64,000 bases of DNA from Sisyra terminalis (Eukaryota > Arthropoda > Insecta > Neuroptera > Sisyridae): the NCBI GenBank assembly GCA_958496175.1, contig OY292274.1, positions 2,232,001 through 2,296,000 of the forward strand. The letters run 5' to 3'. The notes under the pieces were generated by a model. That model was not told where the DNA came from, ran no database searches, and saw only the letters and a program-made list of their open reading frames with translations. Shown here in pieces: positions 11,621 to 21,395 of the stretch (position 1 is its first letter; each line of letters opens with the position of its first letter). The translations under genes were made by a program, and so were the position numbers.

Positions 11621-12140
11621 AATTTGTTAGTTTAATTTAATTAAGGAATTTCCTCTGTTGATAGCTCTCGAGTGGTTTTGAGTATTTGGTTGATCGACTA
11701 AGATTGAATGGGAATATTTAACAGCTCTTCTTCATTTTCTCCCTTGATATCTTATTGGTTATTTTTATTCATTGGTACCAGTTGGAGAACTGAAAATTAT
11801 CGAATTCAAACTAAAAAACTCATTTGGAATTAATGAACATCTAATGCGCTTAGATAAACGGCTCTACAAAAAAAAATCATTTCTTGTCCTAAAGTTTATT
11901 TTATAATTTTCTGGTTAATTAGTCACAAAAACAATAAAAAAATATCTTATTTCTATGTCAAGTTTGCTTTTGTTATAACTGTCGTAATTATACTCATTTT
12001 CGAGTTTTTATAGAAATTTTAAATAATTCTGATACTTTCAAAAATACCGCGACATAAAAGTGAGGTTTTTACATTCACACAGTGCCTTCAGATAGCACTT
12101 GAGTGGTAAATAACAATCAGATGTTTTGTAAAATGTTAAA
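11621..12140. other. Intergenic, probably 5' part of the broken transposon at 12141
   Basis: AT-rich; no coding content recognised upstream of the ATG at 12141. Confidence 0.35.
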
Positions 12141-12303
12141 ATGTCGTCAGGAAAGTGTAAACATGATGCTGATGCATTTTGTTATATATGTGGTCAATTT
12201 ATTAAAGTGCGTGTAATAAAATATTAATTAAAGGCATGCAAAGTTCTCTGTGAAGCCTACGAGGCATATTTTAACGTCTCTGTTGGGAACCAAGACAAGC
12301 CAT
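12141..12303 (+). pseudogene. N-terminal fragment of a dispersed arthropod transposon-encoded protein
   Basis: One frame from ATG 12141 reads MSSGKCKHDADAFCYICGQF..., then a TAA at 12225, then KACKVLCEAYEAYF and VGNQDKP, then TGA. Known to me: an uncharacterised, highly multi-copy protein family in insects and other arthropods starts with a KHDADAFCYICGQF Cys-rich (zinc-binding-like) segment followed by CEAY-x-AYF and GDQDKPW. Its function is not established; its copy number suggests a mobile element. Here the frame has two stops, and it is cut 17 nt before the palindrome at 12321. The C-terminal piece of the same family follows the palindrome, so the middle of the gene is gone. Confidence 0.65.
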
Positions 12304-12450
12304 GAAAACTATGAAGAACTACTGTGTATACAATATATAAGATATATTGCAGTCCAATTTATGTAGTATAATTTAATATAATAATACATAAAAATCATAC
12401 CACAAACATAAATTTGAACAGATGTTCAAACAAAAATATTCGTGATGTAT

Positions 12451-12491
12451 TGTCCAGATACGTATTTCGATTGCCAAGCAATCTTCATCAG
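12451..12491 (-). ncRNA. Hammerhead-ribozyme-like motif (left arm, minus strand)
   Basis: Read on the minus strand: CTGATGA (12491..12485), one extra A, stem II GATTGC/GCAATC with a 3-nt TTG loop, GAAA (12468..12465), a self-complementary stem III ATACGTAT, then C (12457) as the expected cleavage base. Stem I is short (CCA/TGG) and then interrupted. Known: type I hammerheads of Penelope-like and retrozyme elements have very short loopless helix III and act as dimers; an extra base after A9 occurs in a viroid hammerhead. Activity is inferred only. Confidence 0.45.
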
Positions 12492-12642
12492 TGGTCATCA
12501 AGTAGTTTGGATCACTTCGTAACTGCTTTGTGATGATTCACAAAATATTCAAAAGAGAAAGGCACGACATATAATTTGAGGTCAATCCGTGATTATTTTG
12601 TGAATCATCACAAAGCAGTTACGAAGTGATCCAAACTACTTG

Positions 12643-12690
12643 ATGACCACTGATGAAGGTTGCTTGGCAATCGAAATACGTATCTGGGCA
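12643..12690 (+). ncRNA. Hammerhead-ribozyme-like motif (right arm, plus strand)
   Basis: CTGATGA at 12650..12656, extra A 12657, stem II GGTTGC/GCAATC (12658..12663 with 12667..12672, one G-U pair), GAAA 12673..12676, palindromic helix III ATACGTAT 12676..12683, cleavage base C 12684. Helix I pairs CCA (12647..12649) with TGG (12685..12687), then an interruption, then two more pairs. Same fold as the left arm; one change in stem II is a G-U wobble that keeps pairing. Confidence 0.45.
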
Positions 12691-12825
12691 ATAAGTCACG
12701 AATATTTTTGTTTGAACTTCTGTTCAAATTTATGTTTGTGGTATGATTTTTATATATTATTATAGTAAATTATACTACATAAATTGGACTGCAATATATC
12801 TTATATATTGTATACACAGTATAAC

Positions 12826-13137
12826 TGTTCAAAGTCAGCGAAAAAATCTTATTTTGATTCTGAAAAACTAGTTAAAAATATGTTGAAAAATTTTAAAGCT
12901 ATGGGTTGCAGGATGTCTTTAAAAGTACATATGCTGCATGCTCATTTAGATAAATTTAAAAACAACATGGGAGCGTACTCCGAAGAGCAAGGAGAACGTT
13001 TCCATCAAGATATCATGAACTTCGAACAACGTTATCAAGTCCAATATAATGAAAATATGATGGGAGACTATATTTGGGGTTTATTGAAAAAAAGTACTTA
13101 CGAGTATAAAAGAAAAAGTAATACTGTGCATTTTTGA
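12826..13137 (+). pseudogene. C-terminal fragment of the same dispersed transposon-encoded protein
   Basis: An open frame of about 100 codons beginning NCSKSAKKSYFDSEKLV and containing GCRMSLKVHMLHAHLD, GAYSEEQGERFHQDI and MMGDYIWGLL, and ending NTVHF then stop. Known: the MSLK-x-H-x-LH-x-HLD ... EEQGERFHQDI block is the conserved C-terminal signature of a very abundant arthropod protein family of unknown function, also the family of the N-terminal piece at 12141. The frame is open to its natural-looking end, but the start codon of the open frame (12784) lies in the palindrome and encodes nothing family-like. Inferred: remnant of a mobile-element gene, not expressed as a whole protein. Confidence 0.65.
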
Positions 13138-13140
13138 ATT

Positions 13141-14399
13141 ATTTTCCACTTTTTTGTAATCTAATTTGATAGTTAAAATTAATAAAATTAATGTGCATTT
13201 ATATTTGTATCGTTTTTTTATAAAATAAATATAAAAATCACTAGTTTTTAATAATATCGTTTAAACGTTCTCCTGGATACAAAAGCAAACTTTTTCAAGC
13301 CAAATAATTTTTTTTCGTTTAACTATCATCTAATTCATCGAAATTCATACTCTGATGTTAAGGTCAAATTTTGTGTTGACCCGTATAATTATTGAAAATG
13401 TTTTAAGCAACAATTTTGCGTCGCTACCCTGTGAAACTTGAAGAGCGTATAATACCAAATTTGTATTCCTTCGGGTTTTTGTCTTACCATTTCAATCTAG
13501 ACTTCGGAATAAAAAATATTTTGTATTTTTTTACAGTTAATAAGTCACTCTTATCATCAAATGTCTTTAGTGCAATTTGAAATAACTGATAAGTCGATAA
13601 AAGGCAATAGAATTTTTAGGTATAGGTTACCTTAGGTATAGGTTAATAGAAGAGAATGTTCAAGATTGCTGAATCTTCTCAAGATTCACACAAGAATCAT
13701 CTCAAGTAATAAAACGAAAATATAACGAATGCAGCCCAACAATTTGTTTTTGCTTCGCACTTTACACGAAAGTAATACAATTATTAATACTAAATTCAGA
13801 ATCTTATCGAAGTACCTCATATTCTTTGCATATATAAATTCATTATGCATGTAATTATTGGATTTTTATTCAATAATTGTAATTAAAAAAACCATTTTAG
13901 TATCAATAGGAACTTATTTTTATGTTAAACATTTTTTTCATAAAATATTTTTTGAGTTAAGCTTATTTCAATGGAAGTGAAAACCTTTTGTTTCTTTTTT
14001 TTAATTGCTTCCTAGAACACAAAGTGATTTTTTGATTGCATTGTTCTAGAATTTTTCGCTTGAAACCTCTTTAACAATTATTTTATGATTAAATTGGTCA
14101 AATAAAAAATCATAAAAAAACATTATAACTATGAAATAATTTCAGTAACCTCTGTTTTCGTTTTGTGCGTTGTAAACTGGTAGATAAAAATGTTCAAGTT
14201 GGTTATTGTAAATGCATTTAATGAATAAAAAAATCACTTAACTTTTAAAAGAAGGTACGAAATGGATGAAAGCTTCACGCATATAAGTTCACGGTTTGAA
14301 CCTTAATAGAATTTTTACAAAATTTTTATAAGTTGATCTTAATGACAAATATTTTTTTACATAAAAGCAATTTATAGGGTACTGTAATTTTTAATAGAC
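13141..14399. other. Intergenic, nothing recognised
   Basis: AT-rich. A short tandem duplication of taggtataggtta lies at 13617..13645. No coding content that I can place. Confidence 0.35.
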
Positions 14400-15185
14400 T
14401 TCAGTAGAGGGCAGATTTCTGTATTGGAATAAATTGACAATTTTTCATAGTGTTCCTGGCTTCGCAACTTCGACATTTCTCTTATGGGGACTACTTTTAG
14501 GTCGTTGTGAAGGGTTTGTTACGTAGCATGGTGTATCAGCAATTGCTCGAAGAATATTCGACTGGATTTGCTGGAGTACCTACTACAATACTTGAGTAGC
14601 TTGCAAATGCCCAATGTTCAATCCCGTATTACCAAATGGATGTGATTTGCATTCCATTAGCCAGTACAATTGTTTAAATCGTTGCTAGACTTGGGTGCGT
14701 TTTTTTGTTACATGTGCTCTTCAGATGACTCTTTTGTTGATGTGAAGTCTGAGATATTTCAGCAATTCACTCTCATAGATCTCCGAGCCTTTCAGTGTTC
14801 ATGCTGGACATTTTCCTTTTCTAAGTGCAAAGTTTACCATTGATAATTACGTTACATTTACTTGGATCTTCCACTTTTCTGTCCATGATTTGATTAGATT
14901 AAGGTGATGTTGTAAGTGAGCTATGACGATTGTAGGATTCTAATGAATACCCATTATCGCCGCATCGTCGGCAAATGTACTTGTGGTAGTAATTTTTTTA
15001 AAATTCCTAAAGAACCTAATTTGCGTAATCTGAAAGCAAAATAATTATAAAATGGTTACCATAATTCTGCACCTTCTTACGTGTAATCAAAAATTGGTCC
15101 ATATAGTTGTCGGTAGGTCAGCCGTGAATAGCAGATAAAATACTGGACCCAGAACGCTACCCTAGGAACACCTACTTTAATTTGA
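14400..15185 (-). pseudogene. jockey-clade LINE reverse transcriptase, C-terminal half fragment
   Basis: Minus strand, in shifting frames: a degraded GVPQGSVLGP-type motif (ggtgttcctagggtagcgtt), a TFADDAAIMG catalytic motif near 14965, then HHLNLIKSWTEKWKIQVNV, FALRKGKCPA, LKYLRLHINKR and later a QLLIHHAT / DLKVVPIREM region. Known: this order is RT palm (motif B, YADD/FADD box) followed by the thumb and C-terminal region of jockey-type LINE ORF2. Many frameshifts and stops; about 100 nt of unrelated AT-rich sequence separates the two RT motifs. A dead, 5'-truncated copy unrelated in detail to the LINE at 19797. Confidence 0.75.
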
Positions 15186-15289
15186 TTGAAATTGGAAGTT
15201 TTTTTATTTTATTTTTTTCGGAATTGGTGACTTGCTCGTAGGATTTTATTTTTATTTTTTAAAGACAAACTTTGGCTAGATTTCTAATA

Positions 15290-16017
15290 CAGTGAAACCT
15301 GGTTTAGTGGATCTTGGATATGTGTTGAACATTTGTGGTGAAGTCCCGATACTGTTGATTGACCTTTATTACTGAAAATTTTTAAACTTCTTTAACTTGG
15401 CTTTGATTTTCATAGATTTTCTTGATGTTTACCTCTATAACTGGGACTTTGTAGATCAATACCTACTATAAATAAGATAGTTTATCGAGTTTGAACAAGT
15501 TATGACACTTTATTCAAAATATAAAATACATTGTGGTCTTATTTATGTTATATAATTTACAAAAGTACACTGCAAACATTTATTTGAACAAAAGTTCAAA
15601 CAAATGAACTATTGACGTTTTGTCTATATACGTATTTCGATTGCCAAGCATACTTCATTTGTGGTCATCAAGCAGTATTGAATCGCTGATAAAGAACCAC
15701 TGCTTGGTAACCATAATAACACCACATATAATAATCATATATGACCATAATTAATACATAAATAAGACCACAATATATTCTATATACTGTATAAACAGTG
15801 TGACTGTTTAAAATCAGCAAAAAAATCTAATTTGAAGTTAAGACATGTTTGCATGCAAGCATTCCCATTTTTTCCGTATTTACTTGAGGGATCTCCTACA
15901 AATAAGACAATAGTTATTTTAAACCTGCCTATTAAGAAACCTGGGCAAATGAAAAGCTTCTATAAATAATAAAAAAATTCTAAATCCCTTGAGATCGAAG
16001 TTATACAGGTTTCACTG
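15290..16017. mobile_element. pogo/Tigger-like non-autonomous DNA transposon
   Basis: Left end CAGTGAAACCTGGTTTAG, right end (complement) CAGTGAAACCTGTATAAC; the first 12 bases are identical. TA flanks both ends (15288..15289 and 16018..16019). Known: pogo-group elements of the Tc1/mariner superfamily have CAGTGAAACCT-type termini and duplicate TA. No transposase reading frame. A decayed palindromic element (15495..15815) is nested inside. Confidence 0.75.
15495..15815. repeat. Decayed copy of the 12321 palindromic element, nested in the pogo-like element
   Basis: Left arm tgtggtcttatttatgttat pairs with right arm acataaataagaccaca. It contains TACGTATTTCGATTGCCAAGC and ends in CTGTTTAAAATCAGC, as in the copy at 12321. 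The hammerhead core is mutated (CTGATGA reads CAAATGA on the minus strand), so this copy should be inactive. Confidence 0.7.
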
Positions 16018-16088
16018 TAGGTAAAATTGTTTTAAAATTATAAATATTTCATCTTCAAAAAATTCCAAACAAACTTATTGATAATATA

Positions 16089-16902
16089 AAGGATGTTTCA
16101 ATAAGAGCGCAAGATTTGAATTGCGCGCATTATTTGATAGTCATAATAAGTCATGTCACATGATTAAGACGTAATAAATCGATAGTTGACAGATGGGAGT
16201 TAGTAAACATGAAATAGTAGACCATGAACAGCGAAAAGAATTCACCTATTGGGTCCTTGAGCAACCTGCTGATTTTTCAAACAAAACCATTTTCAGTAAT
16301 GAGGTCATTTTCACCTAGATGGCTTGGTGAATAGGCAAAACTGTCGCATTTGGAGCTTTGAAAATCCACGAATGATTTATCAGAAAGCAATGTATCCACA
16401 ACGGGTCACTGTATGGTGTGCATTATGGTCTGGAGGAATACTTGGACCGTTTTTCTTCGAAAAGGAGAAAGGTAATGCAGTAACGGGAATGACGAACGTT
16501 ATCGTGATATGATAACAGATTCTTGTGCTTCATTTAGAAGCTATTGATCTTGACGACATGTGGTTTCAGCAGGACGGTGCTACATACCATATCGCCCGTG
16601 AAACATTGATGATCTTGTACGAGTTTGTTTCTGGTCGTGTCATTTCCCGATTTGGTGACCAGATTTGAAAACCGAAATTAGACGCTGTATCAATGAAATA
16701 CCTCCACATGTATTCAATAACGTTATTGAAAATTTCGTCAAAAGGGTATGCAAATGCCAGTAAAGCGTGGCGGCCATTAAAAAAATGAGTCATACATAAT
16801 TCTCAAATGTATATTTTCCAAATCAATAAATATCAATACTTTGCTGCAGAAAATCATGTTTTATTGAACACTAAAATCTTGCGTTATTATTGAAAAACCC
16901 TG
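16089..16902 (+). mobile_element. Tc1/mariner-superfamily element, defective copy 2 with both ends
   Basis: TA at 16087..16088 and 16903..16904 flank it. Terminal repeats: AAGGATGTTTCAATAAGAGC and complement of the right end CAGGGTTTTTCAATAATAAC, both followed by CGCAAGATTT. 814 bp long. Relative to copy 1 it lacks about 100 nt around 16665. With both TIRs it could be moved in trans. Confidence 0.8.
16205..16795 (+). pseudogene. DDE transposase remnant (Tc1/mariner-like), copy 2
   Basis: Reads HEQRKEFTYWVLEQ, then after a frameshift NRQNCRIWSFENPRMIY, QRVTVWCALWSGGILGPFFFE, then stop at 16510, and further a MWFQQDGATYHIAR block (16559 onward, second catalytic Asp). The block with the CDLTPLDF motif is deleted. 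It shares with copy 1 the missing N-terminus, the SNE residues and the frameshift at ATTTTCAC, so these defects predate the two insertions. Not functional. Confidence 0.75.
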
Positions 16903-16946
16903 TACACAATTACAACTACATCAACATCTATGTTGATATCTATCTA

Positions 16947-17071
16947 AATTTATGTTTATCGCTATATATTATTATATTAAATTATACTACATAAATTGGA
17001 CCGCAATATATTCTATATATTGTATGCACAGTATAACTGTTCAAAGACAGCGAAAAAATCTTATTTTGATC
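16947..17071 (+). repeat. Half-palindrome fragment of the 12321 element
   Basis: ACTACATAAATTGGACCGCA and CTGTTCAAAGACAGCG match 12773..12860 closely. Only the right end of the right arm is present; no hammerhead core. Confidence 0.75.
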
Positions 17072-18271
17072 TATATTCATATTCTTAAAGTATATTTTAA
17101 ATAAACTAAATTATATTAAAATGTTTATTTTGAGAATTAATAGTGACCGAATATTCCTTACCTCTATAACTAATTCTGTACCGTTCAAAGGTGAAATAAA
17201 GTTTTTATTTTATTTTTTTTACTAGTAAAACGTTAGTGTGCATAAGAACGAAAAGTCCATTAATTTTAATTTATGGGCCATTTTTAGTTAAATAAACATT
17301 ATTAAAAACTAAGTTTTTCAATCATAGTTAACCCACTATTTTTTTTCAAATGACGTTATCAGACGAAGAAGGTTATAAATATGTGAAATAACGACATTTG
17401 GGTATTATGCATATATGACCGTATTAGCTTTATCCGCAAAAATATAATGGTCTCTGACACATGTTTAACATAGTAATTGACTTCCCTCATTTGTTTGATT
17501 GAAATGTCTAAACTTGTCAGGTAGCCGATTATTAATTTATTGGAAAAATCCATGAAACCACACCCGCTGGTTATGAAAGAGGTGTTAATAGTTCAGTTTA
17601 TTGATCCACCATAAAAAAGAGACCATTGTCGGATAATTTTACTTTTGAAAATTTCAATTTTATTTATAACTTAATCAGCTTTTAGCGACGCGTTATATAT
17701 ATTATTTAGTGTAATAAATCGTAATAAATAAGGCGCGTGTAAAGCCTCGTTCCCTTATGCGACCTACTACCGTCTTTTCTCCATCCGGCAACCCCGTTCT
17801 TGGCGTCTATTTACTGTAGGCCTTACATGTAATTAAGTTTGTTTTCCACCATAAATCATGCGTTAGTTTTTGATTCGAAACACGCCATCGGGTAACAAAA
17901 TAAAATTATAATAATATTCCTTTAGATATCGAAATTAGGCGACGAGGAATGATAATGAGGGCAGAATGCTTCGATCATCGATAAGAATAAAAAAAACATT
18001 GCTGCAACTTTCAATTGTTGATTATTCAATGTACAATGTGACAGGATGTATAATTCGTATTTTCGTAATTCGTAATTTTGCCATGAAAATAAAGTTGCAA
18101 TAAAATATAATTGGGATTCTTAAAGCAATGCTTAGAACTAGAAATGTTAATTTGTGTACCTTTTAAATGTGTAACAAAATGAAGGTGAATAACTTATTAA
18201 CGAATATTAATAAGAAAACAAAAATTTAATAAATATGATATTGTATTAAAAGAAAGAAAATAAACCTCTAA
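17072..18271. other. Intergenic, nothing recognised
   Basis: AT-rich except 17735..17830, a GC-richer patch (ggcgcgtgtaaagcctcg...) with no open frame or motif I can identify. Confidence 0.35.
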
Positions 18272-18593
18272 TCTATACTAATATATAAAATTCTTACGTC
18301 TGTCTGTACATTTCGATTTTGAACCCAAATTTAGGGTAAATATTTGTTTCAAGAGGCCCTTATTCTGAATTTAACATTTTTGAAATTTTTGTCTGTCTGT
18401 CTGAGTGTCTCGATTTAACTAAAGAACGGAACAACCGAATTTAATGAAATTTGGTATTATGTTACAACACAATTTTCCACATACTATAGGTTACTTATCA
18501 TTTCAAAAAAATAATAAGGGAAGGTATTCTCTAGGGGTGAAAACAGAAATTTTTACACTAGACAGGTGAGTTATATATCATTTGAAAGGTAAT
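18272..18593 (+). mobile_element. Helitron 5' fragment (copy C)
   Basis: Starts at TC after A: TCTATACTAATATATAAAAT, then the GTCTGTCTGTCTG run and the phrase GGAACAACCGAATTTAATGA. It aligns with 47946..49973 for about 320 nt and then stops matching. No CTAG end follows. Confidence 0.75.
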
Positions 18594-19796
18594 TACAAGA
18601 TATTTATAGATATTTGTAGATATTTTATAATGACCAAAGTGATGAAAACTTTTATATTAAAAATGTTTACAGTGTATCTAAATTTAGTATGGAGAATTGG
18701 AGATATAATTTCAAAAGTGGCCCGCGGAGATATGATGCGTTTTCGAAGAGGCCCGCAATATCATTTGGGTTGGCCACCCCTGATTTCAAGTATGCTGATT
18801 TTTCGATATCTTAAAAAAGAACATAGGTATTTAATTAAAGGGCCCAATTTATATCCAATTAATGGGTGTCCGTTTATCTGTTTTAATCGGCTATCTTCTG
18901 AATGCTATTTTTATTTTTAATAATTAAACGTAAATAGGCAACTATTTCGCCTGAAGAAAAATTAGTTGAACTTGATTACATGGTTTCTATCAAATCAGTA
19001 AAGTTGTCTTTAAATTGAACCATCAGTGAAATCAGAATAAAATATTGGTACAACTATTTAGATTAGATTTGTTTGTAACCTTCTTTAACCTTTTTTTGTC
19101 GAAACACTAAGATGTACCTGAAAACAAAATATTATCGAAATCGATAAACCTGTTCCTGAATCGTACGATAGATCAGGTAGACAAATATTTACGTTTAGTT
19201 TTATCAACTTTTGTTTCATAATGATCAATATTGTGAGCAAAACTGGTTTAATTCCAAGCCGGTGTGGAGTTGCAAAAAATTCTACTGCTCTCAACTGATG
19301 ATATGAAATAATATAGTAATGCTTGATGGCCACAATGTGCACGAGAAAAAGACAGGTAGATTCAAATATGCCATTTATGGATTCGGAAATACTTGTAAAT
19401 GTAAGTACTATTGACATCAAATAATAAATACCTCAAATTGGTTCCAAATTCCTGTACTACATAATTTTAACCTGCCATTCTCTCGTACATATTTTGGCTT
19501 TTAAGCTTTTACTATGTTATTTCACATCACCAGTTAGAATCTTTGTATTCCACTCTAGCTAAACTAATTTCGCACTTAACGTGTGGAATCCATACTGACA
19601 AAAGCCATAACAAAAATGAAACCTATTTCAACATTCATTTTGCCTCCTATTAGTTAATTACCTATTTATAGTAATTATAATAAATTCAAATCTATATTTG
19701 GCCTACACGTTTAAATTTAAATCTTTATAAGCGGTTAAGATAAAATCAGTTCATTTCAATTCGATTATGTATCTGTAAACGCATTTTTAAGTTAAT
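18594..19796. other. Unassigned sequence downstream of Helitron fragment C
   Basis: At 18660..18920 an open frame (from 18582) encodes MRFRRGPQYHLGWPPL and LIKGPNLYPINGCPF. The stretch has more G+C than its surroundings but I do not recognise a family, and its start lies inside the Helitron. It could be an old transposon or a fortuitous frame. The rest is AT-rich, with the LINE promoter region starting near 19797. Confidence 0.35.
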
Positions 19797-20012
19797 AACA
19801 GTCGTTGGAGACGAGCCGCTCTAAGCGGAGTCTGATCCGACAACAATTTAGAGTCTCTCGTTTGTCCTCGCAAATTTTCCGATAACAATAGAGAGCTAGA
19901 GAAATATATAAAATTCACCTGAAAATAGGGAAAAAAAACATCTGACCGAGTCAAAACAAATCCCAAAAAGGCAATAATAGTGCTTGTATGACACGGCGTC
20001 ATCCAAAACACC

Positions 20013-21395
20013 ATGGAGACGAACGAAGGATTCCAAATAAAACTGGCACCGGCGTGCACGCTGCACAAACCTACAAAACGTCCAAGATCACCAGAGGTGG
20101 ACTGCAGCAAATTGGAAAGGGCCAACAAAGCCATTGCTCGACCCTCAACATCCAGAGAGCAGGAACCGGCAACTAAGGCACATATCCCTACAAGTAATAG
20201 ATATGAGGCTCTAACAGACTACAGTGGCAGCGATCTTGAAAGTGACTCGGAAATCCTAAGAAGACATCCTATGAGTCAAACAAAAACGCAAAAAACAACA
20301 CAAAAGGAACGGATACCACCCATAGTGCTCTACAGCTTCTTCCAAAACCATCAAGCGACCTTGCACAAGCTTAAGTCAAGCTTGCAAGTGCAAGAAATCA
20401 ATTTAAAATATAAAACAAACAGGCTGATAGAATATGCACGCACTATACAGGACCACAAAACAATGGTGTCTGCCTTGAACGCTGTGAATGCGGAATACCA
20501 CACTTACCCGTACCCAACCGAAAAACCCATCAAAATGGTACTAAAAGGCCTCGCCCCCAACATCACCGAAGACGAAGTCAAAGAGGACCTTCAAACCAGG
20601 GGCCTAAACGTTATACAAGTGCGACAACTTGCGAAAACTGAGACACATGGCCAGAAGAAGCTCTACCTAATATACGTTGTGACCTTCCCAACGAATACAA
20701 ACAAAATCACTGTCCTGAAAAATACCAAGGTGTGCGACTTCATCGTTAAATGGGAAAAATATACAAGTCAGCACGGGCTCACACAGTGCTACAGATGCCA
20801 ATCATTTGGACACACAGCTCCATACTGCTATCGCCAACCAAAATGCGTCAGATGTGTGGAGAGGCATCTGACCAAGGATTGTCCAAGAAATTCAAAGAAC
20901 GAACCAAAGTGCACAAACTGCAACGGCCCACATCCAGCCAGCTACAAGGACTGTCCTCATCGGCTGCGCCAACTACAGACCAAGTATCAAGGACGCAACA
21001 ATCACCATAGCATGCAGCCACAACAATCACCAATAAGGAAGTACCAATATAACCCTAAGGAACGTAATACCCACTACCCAAAAAGACACCAAGATTTCAT
21101 CAGTAATATGAAAGATTTTCCAACCCTACCCAATGCTAATCCCAAAGCCATTAGCTCCGAAACTCCAGTATGGCCTAAATACGGACCTGTCAGCGCGAAA
21201 CCGATGAACTCACAAAGCAAAGTTGGTTTTGACCTGTTCGCGGAAATTAAACAGTGTTTTTCATCGTTTAACTTGCAAAAAATAATAAGTGAAATAAAAC
21301 TTCTACCAGGTAAACTGAAATCACAGAACGACCGTATCAGCAAAGTAATGGTCTTGATAGAATTCGTTGCAAGCATCTTTAGCGACAATGAATAA
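20013..21395 (+). CDS. LINE ORF1 protein (jockey gag-like, three zinc knuckles), intact
   Basis: 460 codons, start ATG in CCATGG. Residues 1-100 are basic and Ser/Thr/Lys-rich. Residues about 165-250 form the domain that precedes the knuckles in jockey/BEL-type gags (IKMVLKGLAPNITEDEV). Three Cys-His knuckles follow: C259-C262-H267-C272, C278-C281-H285-C290 and C300-C303-H307-C314. The tail (320-460) is Gln/Lys/Pro-rich, then hydrophobic. Known: such ORF1 proteins bind element RNA and form the RNP that carries it to the nucleus. The stop codon overlaps the ORF2 start as ATGAATAA, which suggests termination-reinitiation for ORF2. The frame is completely open while ORF2 is broken. Codon and base use is more GC-rich than the surroundings, fitting a relatively recent insertion. 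Confidence 0.85.
   Translation: METNEGFQIKLAPACTLHKPTKRPRSPEVDCSKLERANKAIARPSTSREQEPATKAHIPTSNRYEALTDYSGSDLESDSEILRRHPMSQTKTQKTTQKERIPPIVLYSFFQNHQATLHKLKSSLQVQEINLKYKTNRLIEYARTIQDHKTMVSALNAVNAEYHTYPYPTEKPIKMVLKGLAPNITEDEVKEDLQTRGLNVIQVRQLAKTETHGQKKLYLIYVVTFPTNTNKITVLKNTKVCDFIVKWEKYTSQHGLTQCYRCQSFGHTAPYCYRQPKCVRCVERHLTKDCPRNSKNEPKCTNCNGPHPASYKDCPHRLRQLQTKYQGRNNHHSMQPQQSPIRKYQYNPKERNTHYPKRHQDFISNMKDFPTLPNANPKAISSETPVWPKYGPVSAKPMNSQSKVGFDLFAEIKQCFSSFNLQKIISEIKLLPGKLKSQNDRISKVMVLIEFVASIFSDNE

Larger units (their letters stand above)
12321..12820. repeat. Palindromic (inverted repeat) element with hammerhead-like motifs in both arms
   Basis: Arms 12321..12547 and 12594..12820 are close to perfect reverse complements (ACTGTGTATACAATATATAA / TTATATATTGTATACACAGT at the outer ends); the spacer is about 46 nt. 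Related but decayed copies lie at 15495..15815 and 16947..17071. All three continue on the right into CTGTTCAAAG-x-CAGC and a run of A, so the unit extends into what is coding sequence of the gene fragment at 12826. Each arm carries ACGTATTTCGATTGCC..TCATCAGTGG or its complement. Confidence 0.85.

Noticed and set aside
18582..18920. 112-codon open frame with RFRRGPQYHLGWPPL
   Set aside because: Starts inside a Helitron fragment and has no recognisable family; left as unassigned sequence.
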